DNA of 64,000 nt from Escallonia rubra. Its lineage: Eukaryota > Streptophyta > Magnoliopsida > Escalloniales > Escalloniaceae. Positions 47,366 through 60,025 of this stretch are shown in pieces. Each line of letters opens with the position of its first letter. Positions within the stretch are counted from its first letter, which is position 1. Location of the stretch: positions 124,001 to 188,000 of the forward strand of contig JAVXUO010002726.1 of NCBI GenBank assembly GCA_033065855.1, read 5' to 3'. The notes below the pieces were generated by a model. It was not told the DNA's origin and ran no database searches. It worked only from the letters and a program-made list of their open reading frames with translations. The position numbers and the translations under genes are program-made.

Positions 47366-48828
47366 TCAACTTGAGCCTTCTCCATGAGAATCATATGAGC
47401 TTTTGCGACGGCGCTCGTTGTGTCCAAGCAAACGCCTACGGCAGCTCCTTTTAGCTTCATCGAACTCTGATAGGTCATGAAACCTGCGGAACACCAAAAT
47501 GGAATGCAATCAAAGGATGAACTTTAGATATATCACCCTCTTCCTCGTCTTATTATCCCAATTCTTCTTCTAGCTTCATTTAACTATCCTAGAATTTTCT
47601 TGTACTTTTCCAGTAATTATAATGGCATTTCTTCAAAAGTCGACCTAACTCTGAACTTTTTGCCCCATATTTTACTAAGAGTAAAACTGATTATGATGCC
47701 ACAAAAAGATAGTATACGGGTTCTTAGGTACATTTGGACATCCTATTCGTGCCTTTTAAAATGCTTTTTGTCTTAATCTGTCCCGAGGAAATTCTGTTGA
47801 AGAAATTGTAGTAGTCACCATTTTTGAGTGTTGAAAGGATATGAAACAGGAGCTAATCTTGGCCAAGACCAAGGTGATAGCCTAGTGGTAAAGGCCTCTC
47901 TCCCTTCCCTGTGCAAGGTCACGGGTTTGAGTCCCGGGGGTGTTGGCATGAATGAGGTAAATGATATGGCAAATTGAACAAAAAAGTTGTTAAAACAAAT
48001 GAATGTTCTGTGTCGATATGGGACCCCCAACTTAATTCCTCATTATTAGTAGAAAATATTTGTAAATTGTCTAACACTTTAGTTTTTAGGTACATTGGGT
48101 GTTTGTGTTATTATGCAGAGCTATGCGTATGTTGGATTGAATGCCAAATTGTGGTTCACTACAAAATTTATCAAGACGAGGCTTTGATCTAAAGGGGAAA
48201 CTAGTAAGGATGTTAGCTCAATGCTCCTTGTCCAAGTTCTCCTGCCTTATTTCTATATTGCTTCGTTACTCGTGATGATAACTGAAATTTTACTTAGGTT
48301 GACTCTTTCTGTTTCTGCGGATTTTTCCTAGTGCCCTTGACAATTAGCTTCTTGCTTTGTTATAGATTTGGCAGAGAAGTTAATTATGTGGTCACTATCT
48401 TGTAGTTTACGACTAGAAACCCTCTAATTGAGCATCATCAAAACCTATGCTAACAGAACTACATGAGAACAATAAAAGAAATTATATGGAAATATATCGT
48501 TCGCTAACCTGCTGCATTGCTGACAGAAACGTTGTCGCAGTCCAGCAACCATTACAGTTGAAGCCTTAGCATGAAGCTCACAGACTTTGTGACGACGGTG
48601 GTAGGGCTTCGCATTGGTCATGTTGGCCCTGCAATCCTCCACCTGACAAGAAGTCTGCGTTGACCCTACTCCGCCAGATCCTTTACTGCCAGAGTAAGTA
48701 ATTTGTTTTTTCTTCTTGTTATCCTCCCCAACATATTCCTCCGCCTCATCTTCCTCCTCGTCCATCAGCACTTCTTCCTTCATCTTGTTCTCCATTCTCC
48801 GCTTCCCCTCAGCTTTGCTTCTTTCCAT
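47366..48828 (-). CDS. SPL3: SBP-box transcription factor, SPL3 type
   Basis: Two exons on the minus strand (48828-48509 and 47483-47366) make 145 residues; Arabidopsis SPL3 has 131. An acidic, lysine-rich N-terminus precedes the SBP domain (about 59-134). Zinc ligands begin [11 protein letters not shown], then [13 protein letters not shown] and [12 protein letters not shown]. The bipartite nuclear signal overlaps the end ([18 protein letters not shown]). The intron interrupts the Arg codon of CQQCSR-FHDL, the conserved intron site of SBP genes. The short length with almost nothing after the SBP domain, and the miR156 site in the 3' UTR, place it in the SPL3/4/5 group. These bind GTAC cores and promote the vegetative-to-reproductive transition. 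The intron carries a SINE-like insertion. Confidence 0.95.
47868..47990 (+). mobile_element. tRNA-derived SINE in SPL3 intron
   Basis: GATAGCCTAGTGGTAAAGGC (A-box region) is followed 40 bp later by GGGTTTGAGTCCCGGG (B box), then a short unique part ending near an A-rich stretch. It is antisense to SPL3. No clean target repeat was found, so the 3' boundary is approximate. Confidence 0.55.
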
Positions 48829-50320
48829 AAGAAATGAAGAGATAATAGGCAGGAAGAGAGAAGGTTAAGTGACAGTTCGAGGAAAAGGTGTAAAAGAGAA
48901 CAAATGCAAGTGAGGACCACAAGCTCCATTCTTTTTCCTTCGTTTTTAAGGTAAATAGTGGGGGTAGGATGCTGAGTTAAAGATTAGCTCACACTCTAGT
49001 ATCTGTAGGTGCATAATACAGCATCATAAATAATTATCACATACACACGAACAAGCGTTGCACTTGCATACACACACATAGACACATACAGACACTCGTG
49101 CCAACTCCTAAGCCTGCGCCTCAAACTGAGGATGTTTTTAATTAACCTCAAGCCATGCACATTGGTCTAGCTGTGACTCTCTAACTCATGACCCTCCCTG
49201 AGACTTCTCACTTAAGCAAATACACAATCAGCAAAAGTAGCTACAGTGACCCCCTACCACACACAAAGGGTCACTTGACAGATTTCTGTGACAGGAATTC
49301 TTTATGGTGGACAGATTTTTGTATCATTTTCTTTCATTGACATAATGCCAGAACCTAGGTTGTTTCCTTTTCTCCCTTGTAAATCCAATGTAAGTCTTTA
49401 TGTTTCAGCTGTTGGTAAAATTTTGCTACCTAGGATGACTTCCATATATAGTTGCAATTGCAGCTATACCCAAGCCATTGCCATTACACCCTCACTTCTA
49501 CCTTAAACCATTTTTTTTCTCCCTCTCGTGTCCCCACACACACTCAAGAAATATTAGTTCTTGTACTGCCCATTGTACAGAGATGACTCTCCCCTCTCTC
49601 CTCTCTCACGTTGGTAGTCCATTTCCTAGTCAATTTCCTGAGAGAGACGATACCTGTCATCTTTGGTCTATTATTGAAAAGTGAATGGTGAAAACTTGTA
49701 TAGTCCAATGATTTCATGAAGCTTTCCAGTTGTGCTTTGACACGTCGTATGTCTGACAAGTTTACCTCTATTTGCTCCTATTTTTTTTAATTCTGTAATT
49801 CTTTTTCTTTTGGTTGTAGCCAATTACTTCGAAGCAAAGTGGCCAGCTAACTATGTGCTTGATAGTACTGCATCTATCATCAGATAGGGCCAGTTGGTAC
49901 ATTAGCACGACCATATTTAGATGCCTTACAGGGATATAGTTTGGTCCCCTCCTTGTAGGAGAATAGGTCTTTTGGCCAATGGCCATAAAAAATTAGTGTG
50001 AAGTTCTTTTTGAAAATGAGCAGTGATCGCATATTTTGAAGTTTCAACCACCCTCGGTTGAAGGTCTATGTTTGATTGCTCTATACCTTGCCTCCTTGTT
50101 GACCTCTTTTAGTAGGTAAGAACGAGGTTGGTCTAAGCTTTACTTTATCCAACAGCAACCCACAGCCACCATACATTGGTGGGCATGGCAGGAGAGTTGC
50201 ATGGTTTTTTTTTTGTTGGTAAATAGCGAATAGCATTTTGATAAAATTAAGATGCAGAGTTTTGACAGGTTAGCCTTATGGCCTTATATAGTTGATCCAT
50301 ATCTAAAGCAAGATCTCCCC
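48829..50320. other. SPL3 upstream and intergenic DNA
   Basis: Promoter-side DNA of SPL3, with a CACA-rich patch (49040-49090), then AT-rich intergenic sequence. No gene or delimited repeat recognised. Confidence 0.35.
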
Positions 50321-50530
50321 AACTCCCCATCTAACCGCTACTAACAGTAGCGGTTAGCGGTTAGCGGTTAGTCAACCTTGAATCCCTTCGCTTCGTGGGC
50401 CTCTAACCGCTACTGTTAGACGGGAAAATAAAAAAATAAAAAAAAGTAATCTGGGCCGTCCTTGATCATTCATGGACGGCAGATGACAGTTAGAGAAATA
50501 ATTATTTCTCCACCGGATCGGCCCCATAGT
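50321..50530. repeat. Palindromic TAACCGCTA repeat
   Basis: CTAACCGCTACT faces AGTAGCGGTTAG across three bases (50331-50357). Two further GCGGTTA copies follow, then an inverted CTAACCGCTACTGTTAG at 50402. A looser inverted pair, GGGCCGTCC and GGACGGC, lies at 50454-50481. The CCGCTA core recalls the palindromes at 19.45 kb. Confidence 0.5.
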
Positions 50531-51194
50531 AAATATCATCGTGACATGCCATGATATATCATGTAGTACTTGCAGTTATCAAAACTACTGCAGGCTACAC
50601 AAGAACACAAAATAAAAAAGGATTAAGAGATCTCTTTACAACAGTCATGTATTGTGGAATGTCTTTTTACTTTGTCTTCACATAGTGAAATGTCTATTTT
50701 TATTGCACTAGGACAGCTCCTTCATAAAAAAGCAAACCTTTGTACTTATAATAAGCGTTGTGATGATAATTACGATAACAACGGCGTAATACTCTAATTG
50801 GCGAACCAAATGAAATATTTAATCTTTACCGACCTGTAATTATCATTTCATATAATAAAAAAGAAGACTAACACCCTCCAAAAAGAGGACCAAAAGAACT
50901 AACTCGTGAAGGACAATTATATCATGTCGATTTCTTTACAATAAGAAAGCAACATGATCATTTTCTAGCACATAGTTATGTCGAATATAGATCAATAGTG
51001 AACCTCCTCGCAAGTACAAGCACCCCAAAATCAACGATCAACGACATATTTTTTTTCAAATCTATCTCCTTGGGTACGAAAGGAGATTTACAAACAACTT
51101 CCGCTAGAAAGATAGCATAAACTCAAGCAATAAGATTGCAAATATCAAGAAGAGAGATTATCTTCATCCTTCCTGTGATGAAGCCAACAAGTCT

Positions 51195-51910
51195 CACTTC
51201 TTTTTTTTTTCTTTTTTTCGGTGCTTTAAGAATGATACATAGACACTACACCTTAATCCCTCGTGCACGGTGTGTGTGACGAGCATCTACTGCTAGAGCA
51301 CCAGAAAGATTTGAAGGTGGAGCACTTAAGATTTGGACCCATAAGCTCCAATCTTGCTTGATTGGGGTCGGCACAAGCATTAGATTCCCACCAAATGAAT
51401 ATTAATCTGCAGTCCTATTCATTTTCAAGCAAGTTCCGTATTCGGAGAATCAGGTTTCTGTCTGAATCCATAGAGGAGTTATTTGTAATGGCTTCAATTG
51501 CCTCTAAAGTATCGGATTCCAAAATTACTTTTTTGAGCTCCTTATCCCAAGAAAGCTGCCGTTCCTGCCATATAGCCCATAGTTCCACCGTGTGGCTATT
51601 TGTGACCCCAATGTGATAATATGCTGAAGAAAACCAATTAACCATTGGCTGCAGTGATCACGCCCTAATCCAGCTACACCAGCTCGACCTGGATTTCCTT
51701 CAGAAGTTCCATCTACGTTAACTTTCATCCAATCAAAATTTGTAGGTGACCAACGACATACAAGTGGTTGAGATGGTGCAATAATTGTGGTCTGACTTAT
51801 GAATATGTTTGCCTCCTTAACTTTTGATAGATTGATTTGTGCTAGATTGTTAGGTAACACACCAGCTTGCTCGTGTACAACTTTATTCCTCCAATACCAC
51901 AACTATCACT
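51195..51910 (-). mobile_element. L1-type LINE relic, RNase H end
   Basis: On the minus strand, frames at 51900-51650 and 51645-51415 read WMKVNVDGTSEGNPGRAG followed, after a shift, by FSSAYYHIGVTNSHTVELWA and LESDTLEAI. This is the RVT_3/RNase H-like domain at the C-terminus of plant L1 elements (K-N-DG, G-G, E--A, DS). A T-rich tract at 51198-51218 would be its poly(A). One or more frame breaks; dead. Confidence 0.65.
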
Positions 51911-54240
51911 TTAGTCACCAGAGCGTATCCCCTTAAATTAGTGACCTACACAGATGAGTTGTGGGATCTAAGTCAAGATGGGAACGAAATGTAAACAACT
52001 CTTCTTTACCTATTATTATATGCGTGCTAGAAATATGGTGGCGCTATATTAACGCTCTTTTCAATTAAACCCGCAACTTCACGGAAAATCCACATCTTCT
52101 TTTTGCAAGATTTGCTCTCTTTTATACTTCTAGCGACAAAAAAGTACAAAATTTCACCAAAAATAGCGTGAATGCATTTTTGCGTGTTACGGCCAAAGCT
52201 GAAAACAAGGCCGCTTCTTTGGGCAGTTTTTAGCGATCTTTTTCAATATCTTTTGGGAGGCATTTTAGCCTTAAGGAAGAATTAGAAATCATTCATCCAT
52301 AAGAAGGAAGGAAAAAAAAAGAAAAAAAAAAACTTAGGAACCAATTTGGGATGCAATTAAAGGGCATCATCAGAATCTCAACAGCTGAGAATCGCAATTG
52401 ATAAGAAACGCATCTTTTTGTTTTTTGGCCTTTTCACTTTCAACAGAGGATGGATAAAAGATTTGATGCGGAGGGGGCTTATCAAGAATCTCAAGAGGTG
52501 ACATCCCCTGTTTTTGTTACTCAATTTCTAATTGACCTGTGATATTTTTTTTAGAGATTTTTAATCAAAATTTAGCAACAATTGTCAGCAAAAGTCTACA
52601 AAAATTGACATTGAAAATTTTAGCGACGATTATTAGCAGTAAGTTGGCCCAGCCCGTCTGTATGGACACAAGCCCACAATTGGCCTGAGGCTTTTCAGAG
52701 CGGAGTTGGGCCACAAATATGATGTCTGTGGGCGGGTCCCATTTCTCTACTCTGGCTATTTGGCCCTGCTAAGCCTGATTTCCTTCAATCCACATAGTAC
52801 TCTGTAGACTGTTTTGAGCCCAAAACTTTGTGTGAATAGCTCTGTTATGTCTAATAATTTGATGTTTTGAACCTAAAAACTATTTTTGTGAGCAATCTTC
52901 TAGGTTCGAATTTACCACTACTATGATATAACTTGAGGACTCGTGGGATAGCCTAGTGGTTGAGACTGCATTGGGTGAGTCATAAACTCGGATGTTTTGT
53001 GTTTGTTTGACTCTCCCTAGTAGGTGTAGTTTAGGGTGAGCCATCAGCAATTAATGGACGATGTCACGCATGGGACGAGGCAAGATGCCATGTGGTGTAA
53101 CTCCTTAACGGTATTTGACAAGATGTCGGGTGGCCATGCTGTATGTATGAAGGGTGATTAGTCGAGCCTATGAATTCCAAACGCCTCCGTTTTTACTTAT
53201 AAAAATTAGAGGGAATAATGAATTGTTGCGATTGCAGACAACTGAAATGGTTAGTCGTGCTTGTATGCTTTTCTACCTCGTGATGAATCTGGTGGCGGGT
53301 TCTAGAGACGAGAAAGTGGAAGCCTCGTTTGCGCTCATCCATCTTGTCGCTAACTCACGCTCGCTGCATCGTCGAATCAAGCTCGTCTAAATGCTTGCAA
53401 GTGACATAAATTTCACTCTCCTCGTATCCCTAAGGTCAATATGACATCTCACAGTTTATAGAATGGTCCTCCTTTCACCTTTGGTAAGTCCTAGTTTTTA
53501 TGTGCTAGATTAAAACTCATAAACTTCACTAAAAAAACGTTACGTCTTCTTTTCTGGAAATCAAGGGATTTTATATAATCCACAGTTCTTTGATACCCGA
53601 TACGCAGCAGGTTGAGCTAAAACATCAGCTCGTGATTCCATGTCTAATATCTACTTTGCTGATGCTCCAATTTAATTAAAATCTCTCTCTCTCTCTCTCT
53701 CTTGTGTGTGTGTGCATGCGCGCGCAAACGAATTAATTGTGGCAACAAATTAAAATACGCAGAAGTTGTTGGCCAACATTCTGAAGACCCCACAGAACCT
53801 ACTGTGTACGAAAATTCCACAAGCAAGACTCCATTTCTTTGTAACCACATGTGAACAGAATGGAGTGGAAGATTACTTTAATAGCACGGAATGCAGTGGA
53901 ACTCTTGACATGAGGCATGATTCTTTGTATAACATAATGTATACTACATTGAATGTGTTAATGACTAGTTTCATAAACTTTAGTATCCTTTCAGAGGGCC
54001 ATATATCTGTGAAATAGTACAAATAAAGAGTGTCTTTGTTTGTTTGTTTTTGAGTATACATCCGAAGAAAGTCATTTCATAAGTATAGCAAATGAAATTA
54101 AGTTATATTCTTTAGGTTCCTGTTTGTACTTCTACCATTCTAGAAAACCATGGCCGATGCAATACGATACGATACGATATGATATTTGTTTTCATTTACT
54201 ATAAAACAAGTTACTATAAGTTTTAGTTATTCATACTTAG
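51911..54240. other. Intergenic DNA with SINE-like patch
   Basis: No gene recognised. At 52945-52970 GGGATAGCCTAGTGGTTGAG resembles a SINE head like the one at 47.87 kb, with a CTAGTAGGTG-rich continuation to about 53060, but box B is unclear. A (CT)n tract lies at 53682-53703. Confidence 0.35.
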
Positions 54241-54280
54241 GAAGTCTCATTTTTTTTTTACTAATTTAATTTCTTTTTTT

Positions 54281-54713
54281 TTTTGGTTAATAATTAAAAG
54301 GGTTACAGAATTGCCCAACGGCGAGTAAAGGTCACGACATTCCCGTGACTCTGTGTATACACGACCACAAAGGTCAGAAACTAACAACGAACCTATAAAC
54401 TCAAAACCGATTACAATTAAACTAAAGCAGAGCATATCTTACACTTTAGATTAACTTTAAGTAATAAGCCTAAGTCTAAAGGTTATAAACACAACGTATA
54501 CTAAAAAGAAAACACTATAAATTTAAACGACACAAAAAGTACAATGAGGAGCCAACGGGAGTCGACGAAAATCACAGATGTACTCGGCAATCAACGGGAT
54601 CACAATGCAAATATAAGAGGTAGGAAACCATGCATGGTTCACAATATTTCATCGGCGACTTCCGTCCAAAACGCGGCACCAATCAGCCGGGCATCAAACC
54701 AAGAATCATTTAT
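54281..54713 (-). mobile_element. 5'-truncated copy of the 1.45 kb L1-like element
   Basis: In reverse orientation this matches the last 430 bp of the element at 1454-2721, with its poly(A) as a T run at 54273-54284. Corresponding open frames translate almost identically (TKITDVLGNQRDHNANIRG in both). Homology stops abruptly near 54713, as expected of incomplete reverse transcription. Flanks show a rough ATTTAATTTC / ATTTATATTTC similarity that could be a decayed target repeat. Confidence 0.7.
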
Positions 54714-56819
54714 ATTTCACATTATTGTCAATGTATGGTTGCCTTTACCAAGGGATTGGTCCGGTGGTTATGGAGGTTTGTTGCCTTGATTTCTTCGGTT
54801 CAAACTAAAATACTATTTTCTATGCACTAGACCGACGTGGGTGTGTGTTGTGGACTTTAAAAATCGCACAAGGAAGAAACTTAATATCGATTGACGCTAT
54901 AGCTGACACGAAGATACTTTTATCGTCTAACCAAAAATAATAAAATCGTGAGGGTGTGCCATCATTGGAATTGACTGAAAAAGCCATTGTAGACCCGCCG
55001 CTTGCATCCATTTTTCAGCTATAATTTCTCCTTAACTTATTATGAAGTACAGTGTGAGGTACATCATATGGAGTTCATTGAAATCTTCTCGGACACCACA
55101 TAATTCTTTTGTTTTTGATTGATGACATAGATGTTTATAGAATATATATGGATCTTTTAGGGGTAATATCATATTTGCAGGCACTATGAAGTGTTGTTTT
55201 CCACATAACTCAATGGGGTATGCAACGATCTCATGAGCCGTACAACACTTCTTTCTTGCTTTTTACAAGTAGACTATGTACAGATGCCACTCATAGTAAT
55301 TTTTGAACACTAGATTGATGTCACTTAACATAATTTCATTGTCTTGTTCTAATTGTGCAGCATAATTATCATCTGCTAATCTTTAGTCCGTCTGGAATTC
55401 AAGTTACTTCAACTTTATAAAACTAGGCCACAAGCTGCGTTCGTGGAATGACTAAAGATGTAATCCTTGACAGTATATAATAAGATCTTATAAGCTACGT
55501 CTTGTTCAAACGAGTATATATTGTATATGGTCCTGATCATTAGTCCCGATTATTTAGGACAGTTGAGTGAGAGGACGCCGTCAGGATGATAGGCTAAAGG
55601 AGACCGAAAGTTATCATACAATATTAATCTACCTAATTGTTCTAGATACCTGAGACTATTAGTTTTGATATGTATAACTACAAATTCTACTTTACTATGT
55701 GAAAGCAAAACAAAATTCTGGTATTGAAACTGATGTAAAGGTATTAGAACTTCCCTTATAAGTATGTGGCAGCCTGAGAACGATATACTTGCTTAGTAAA
55801 ATATTTTGCTAAGTTGATTGGCGGATAAACGATTCCCAGTTATCTCTTTTGGCCATCCACTGATTTTTTTCGTTGACTGGGCAATTTTGTTATGATGAAG
55901 TTTGACTAATTGGACCGTCGTACACCTCCCACTTTTTCTTAACTAATTATAAAGTACAGCGTGTTAGCCTGTTAGGTGCACATACAAAAATGTAGAGTGC
56001 TTGATTAGGATTTTATTTTGAACGCAGCGTAATGATATTTGTATTTACTATCAGTTTGACGTGACATTTATCCAACAATTTTAAACTTTTGAACACTAAT
56101 TTGACTCGTTTAAGACGCTCAAGTGTTGAGTATCTTCAAGATCATGTAAAATACTCGAGTCGTGCTTTAGTTCGATGTAACCTTGTACGCTCTTAACCAT
56201 ACTTTTCTCATAAACGTAAAAAATCACAATGCGGCCGCCCGAGTGAGACATTTTTCTATATCTACGGATGAAAACTTACCCATAAAATCCAAATCTTTGT
56301 GAATTGGAAAGCCATGATGAATTATCAAAAGATCAAGAGTGACCAAAGCTAGGTCAGCCTAGAAAAAAATGAGCATTACAACCAAAAGCCAAATCAAATG
56401 GTGGGAGATCTTTGTCTGCACGTTGTTGGAGGTGCAATCTGGTCAGCCTTTGATGGCTATAGCTGGCTTGGATTTGATGCTTTGGTCCCCCTCCTCGTCT
56501 GTATATGCATCTGTATGTAGATGGGATCAGTGGGCGAGTGCCTTCTTCTGCATCACTTGATTGAGTCAACAGCAAAACTTCCTTTTAACGTGCGCGTTGG
56601 GTTTCTTTCATGCTTTGCCAATTTGAAATGTCTCATTTCAGTGGTGGAGATAGTGAGCAAATGAGTGACACTCATGTGGCTGCCTATGTGACCCAGCACC
56701 TCCATTTTGGCTTATATAATACCACCCCTGCGGACCCAATTACCTTGTTGAAGAGGGTGTGAGTGAGTAAAAGTGATTGATTATTCTTGTCACTTCTTTT
56801 CAAAATAAATGAACCAAAT
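54714..56819. other. Intergenic, nothing recognised
   Basis: AT-rich intergenic DNA. Small open frames on both strands near 56354-56575 overlap each other and match nothing I know. Confidence 0.35.
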
Positions 56820-57235
56820 TCCAGCTAGTTAGGATAGTCTTAATACGATATTTAGTGATACTATCTGCTCTAAAAGCTTAAACTATTAGAAAATGAGTTT
56901 ATTAATGTTATCATGCTTCAACACATTGTCTCACATACAAGCCCTCGATCGGGGCACGTGGAGAGAAAAATTGCCTCACGTACAGGCCCTTGATATATGG
57001 CACGTTGAGTGATAAATTGACGATTAATAATAAGTGCGCTATCACCAACATGTACAAATAAACAGTGCGTAAATTGCATTATACTAAAGGGGCGATTAAA
57101 GCGGAAAAAATCGAACTCAAGACCTTCTACAACAAGAGCTCTTATACCATGTTAAGTTACCAAATACTCTAAAAATTTATGCTATTAGAGAATAGGCTCA
57201 ATAATATTTGCATCCTAATATAATACGTAGTGAGA
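56820..57235 (-). mobile_element. TRIM-like LTR fossil (minus strand)
   Basis: Two diverged direct repeats, about 56865-56935 and 57160-57232, share CTCTAAAA--TTA--CTATTAGA, ATG/TAGG-CTCA and a CATGCTT/CATCCTA tail. Just inside the right repeat, minus-strand TGGTATAAGAGCTC (57156 downward) matches a methionine-tRNA primer site. The internal part holds two copies of a GCCC(T)TGAT--GGCACGT-GAG phrase. Non-coding, old; a related lone repeat is at 17812. Confidence 0.55.
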
Positions 57236-58459
57236 CTTGTGATTGAGGTATATGCTACTTTTTCATAATACTTATCTAGGCTACTGGTGAAATTTGGTTG
57301 GACAACCTGACTCTAGCCAAAGCAAGCTCGATTGTTCCGGATTTCTTTCTTTTCTCAAGTGGGATCGAGGAGGAGCAAATCCTTAGTAGTAGAAGATTAC
57401 TACGCAGTAATGGATTTTAATGCCCCAGAGCTATCAAATTATTACGGAGAAGTTTATGCGTCACAAAAAAAAAAAAAAACTCAATATATCTCGATCGTTC
57501 ATAGGTATAAAGAGCATCACATGATCAGCAAAGAATTTTTCCTCTGGGAACTAGGTCAAATGACATTTTTCATCCTCGTACACGTTACATAAGTAATTCT
57601 TAGGTGTGACGGCCATGTTACGTCATCTTTAGTACCGGTGAGAAAGGACTTGCCATCTAAATCAAAGTGCAACGACTATTAATGATGCAACCACACCTCG
57701 TAAACTATCACCAGATATATCATCTTTACCGGAATGTCACTCCGCATGGTATCACCCATGGAGTGCCAACAATTTTATAGCCAAAGTTTCGGGCGGTACA
57801 ATTAAAATACCACTTGACAAGTCCTTTACAGTAATCTAAAGGACTATGCAGTTAGATTATAGTAAGGAAGAAGGACTGAAAGGCATAATGATGGGAAAAT
57901 ATAGTTAGGGGGAGGAGAAAATCCCTCGGGAGACTACAAAATCCGTTTGTTCCCTTAACAACTCCTGCTTGCTTTTTCCTTCTTTAACCTTAGCAGCTGA
58001 GCTGCACACCACATGGGTCCTGGTGAGTCTGGTGGTCGAATGCCTTTGGTTCCTGTTCAAAACTGGTTCTGCATAATTTTATTCTAAGACTGACAGCGTT
58101 AACGGTTTACTCCTCCAAACCAAAGGGAAGGGAGAGAACTGAGGAAGAAGCAGCAGAACAAAGTGAGCCCGCGGGAATAAAGCGTGGTCTAAGCCATGTT
58201 TGATTCTGAGTTGTAGACTCCCCACATGCTCCCTCTTGTCCTTTTTCTCTTGGCATTCTCAGTCTCTGCGTAATGTTTATTACTGTATTTGTTGAATCCT
58301 GATGCAGAATATATACACGCGCACACTATCATATACAAATCAAGATATGGTGTTTGTCATCAGATTCACGTAGAATATTTGCACGTTGTTTTAGTTACCA
58401 AAACCCTAAAAAAAGATAAAACATTTTATTGCAGAATGAAACGTAGCAAAATTCTAGAG
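57236..58459. other. Intergenic, nothing recognised
   Basis: AT-rich DNA upstream of the Dof gene. The short open frame at 57332-57592 has no recognisable domain. Confidence 0.35.
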
Positions 58460-58556
58460 CGAAATCGTGTCGTCGAGCAGAGGTGCAATCGTCAAATTAG
58501 GAGATCTAGCAAAATCGTGTCGTCGAGCAGACGAGTAATCGTTAAATTAGAAAATC
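58460..58556. repeat. ~53-bp tandem duplication
   Basis: AAATCGTGTCGTCGAGCAGA followed by a -TAATCGT-AAATTAG block occurs twice in direct tandem (about 58462 and 58512). Small local duplication with a few differences. Confidence 0.7.
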
Positions 58557-60025
58557 TTAACGAGTGAAAGAAATATTTAAGGGTTTGTAAGCATATCTAT
58601 CCTCGAAAATCATAAGTTTTGGTCTTGGTACGCACGGACGTTGTTATTAGAATTAGACTTTATTTTATAAACAAGACTTCATGATGATTTAACATAGTTT
58701 GGATATTATAACTTTGAAGTAAAGTTTTGAGAATGACATGAGCTTGGCAAAAAATTACATTTATGGACTGACTTATTGATGGGTGGGAGAGCCCAGACAA
58801 ATTGTTACTCATGGAATGCACCACTTACAGTTCGGTACAATAATGTCACTGATTGGGCTAGCTAGCTACTTGATGAAAGCATCAAAATATGAAAAGTGGG
58901 ATTTGCTACAAATTAATTACAATAATGTGCCTGTCTGTGATCGAATTATTACACTATTGTTTAATGGAGAAATAATTTGCCATAAAGAAAGTGGAAGTGG
59001 GATTTGCCGTGTGACTGCCTCGGGTACTGAGTCCTAGGGATTCCCTCTTATCTTTTATGTCTATCTATCTATCCCATCTATCTGTATATATCTTAAGCAA
59101 AGGAATGTATGTTTTTGATGTTGGGTTCTGCAGTGTCATGTAGTTGTTCTCTTTCTTGGACCTCTCGAGATTCATTCTGCAAACATGCTGCTTTAAGTCT
59201 TTAACCCTCTCTCCTCTTCTTCTTCTTCTTCTTCTTAGTTAGAATGTCCTTCATTTCTTCTCTTTCCATAAAAAAAAAAACTTTCCCAGTTTCACTTTAT
59301 AGACCAGATCTATCATGTGAAAATGAAGTAGAAGATTGTGTGAGACCATCTGAGTAATAGTAAATTTTTTGTCCACAGCACATGAAAGTGAGTAAAATGT
59401 GGCATTTTTGGGAGAAAAAATTAGAGCCGCGGACGACTTTAACCCATTAATGTGTTTGACCCATTCAAATAAGTTTTGCAACAAACCAGAACTTATTAGA
59501 TATAAATCCAGATCAAAGTAATCTTGCCTAATAGTTAGCTTATATACGTCACTCCCTCCGTTCAATGCAAATTGGTCTGATATACTAGCTTCCTTTATAC
59601 CATGTGTTCTTTTTACTATGTTCCCGCTCCCATCGCTGCTCTAAGCACTTTAGAACTAACCCGTGTAAGCACAGTCATGGGCAAATCTTATGTACGTTTT
59701 CTCGACAAAAAATAATTGGATTAATGGCTGCGACATCGCAAATTTTACACGATCAACGCTAACCATATAACTGGAAGCATCTATTTTGTCGGTGAAAGAA
59801 ACAAAACTTGTTCTAATTACGAGTGTTGTAAAGTAAATGTATAGCATTATTAGTGTAAAAGTAGATAGACTATCCCGTGAAACTTTGCCACAACATGATC
59901 CCAATTCTATTTTCTGTTTCTCTTTGTCAATATTTAAAATTTCAACCTATCAAAGAAAGGCTAGCGTCGCCACCTGCTCTTTGTCCGTTTACTCTTTGTT
60001 TCAACGATTCCTTTGGGAGAAGAAA
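58557..60025. other. Dof upstream region
   Basis: Promoter-side DNA with simple repeats: TCTA repeats at 59061-59085 and (CTT)n at 59217-59236. A clear TATA box was not assigned. No other gene seen. Confidence 0.35.
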
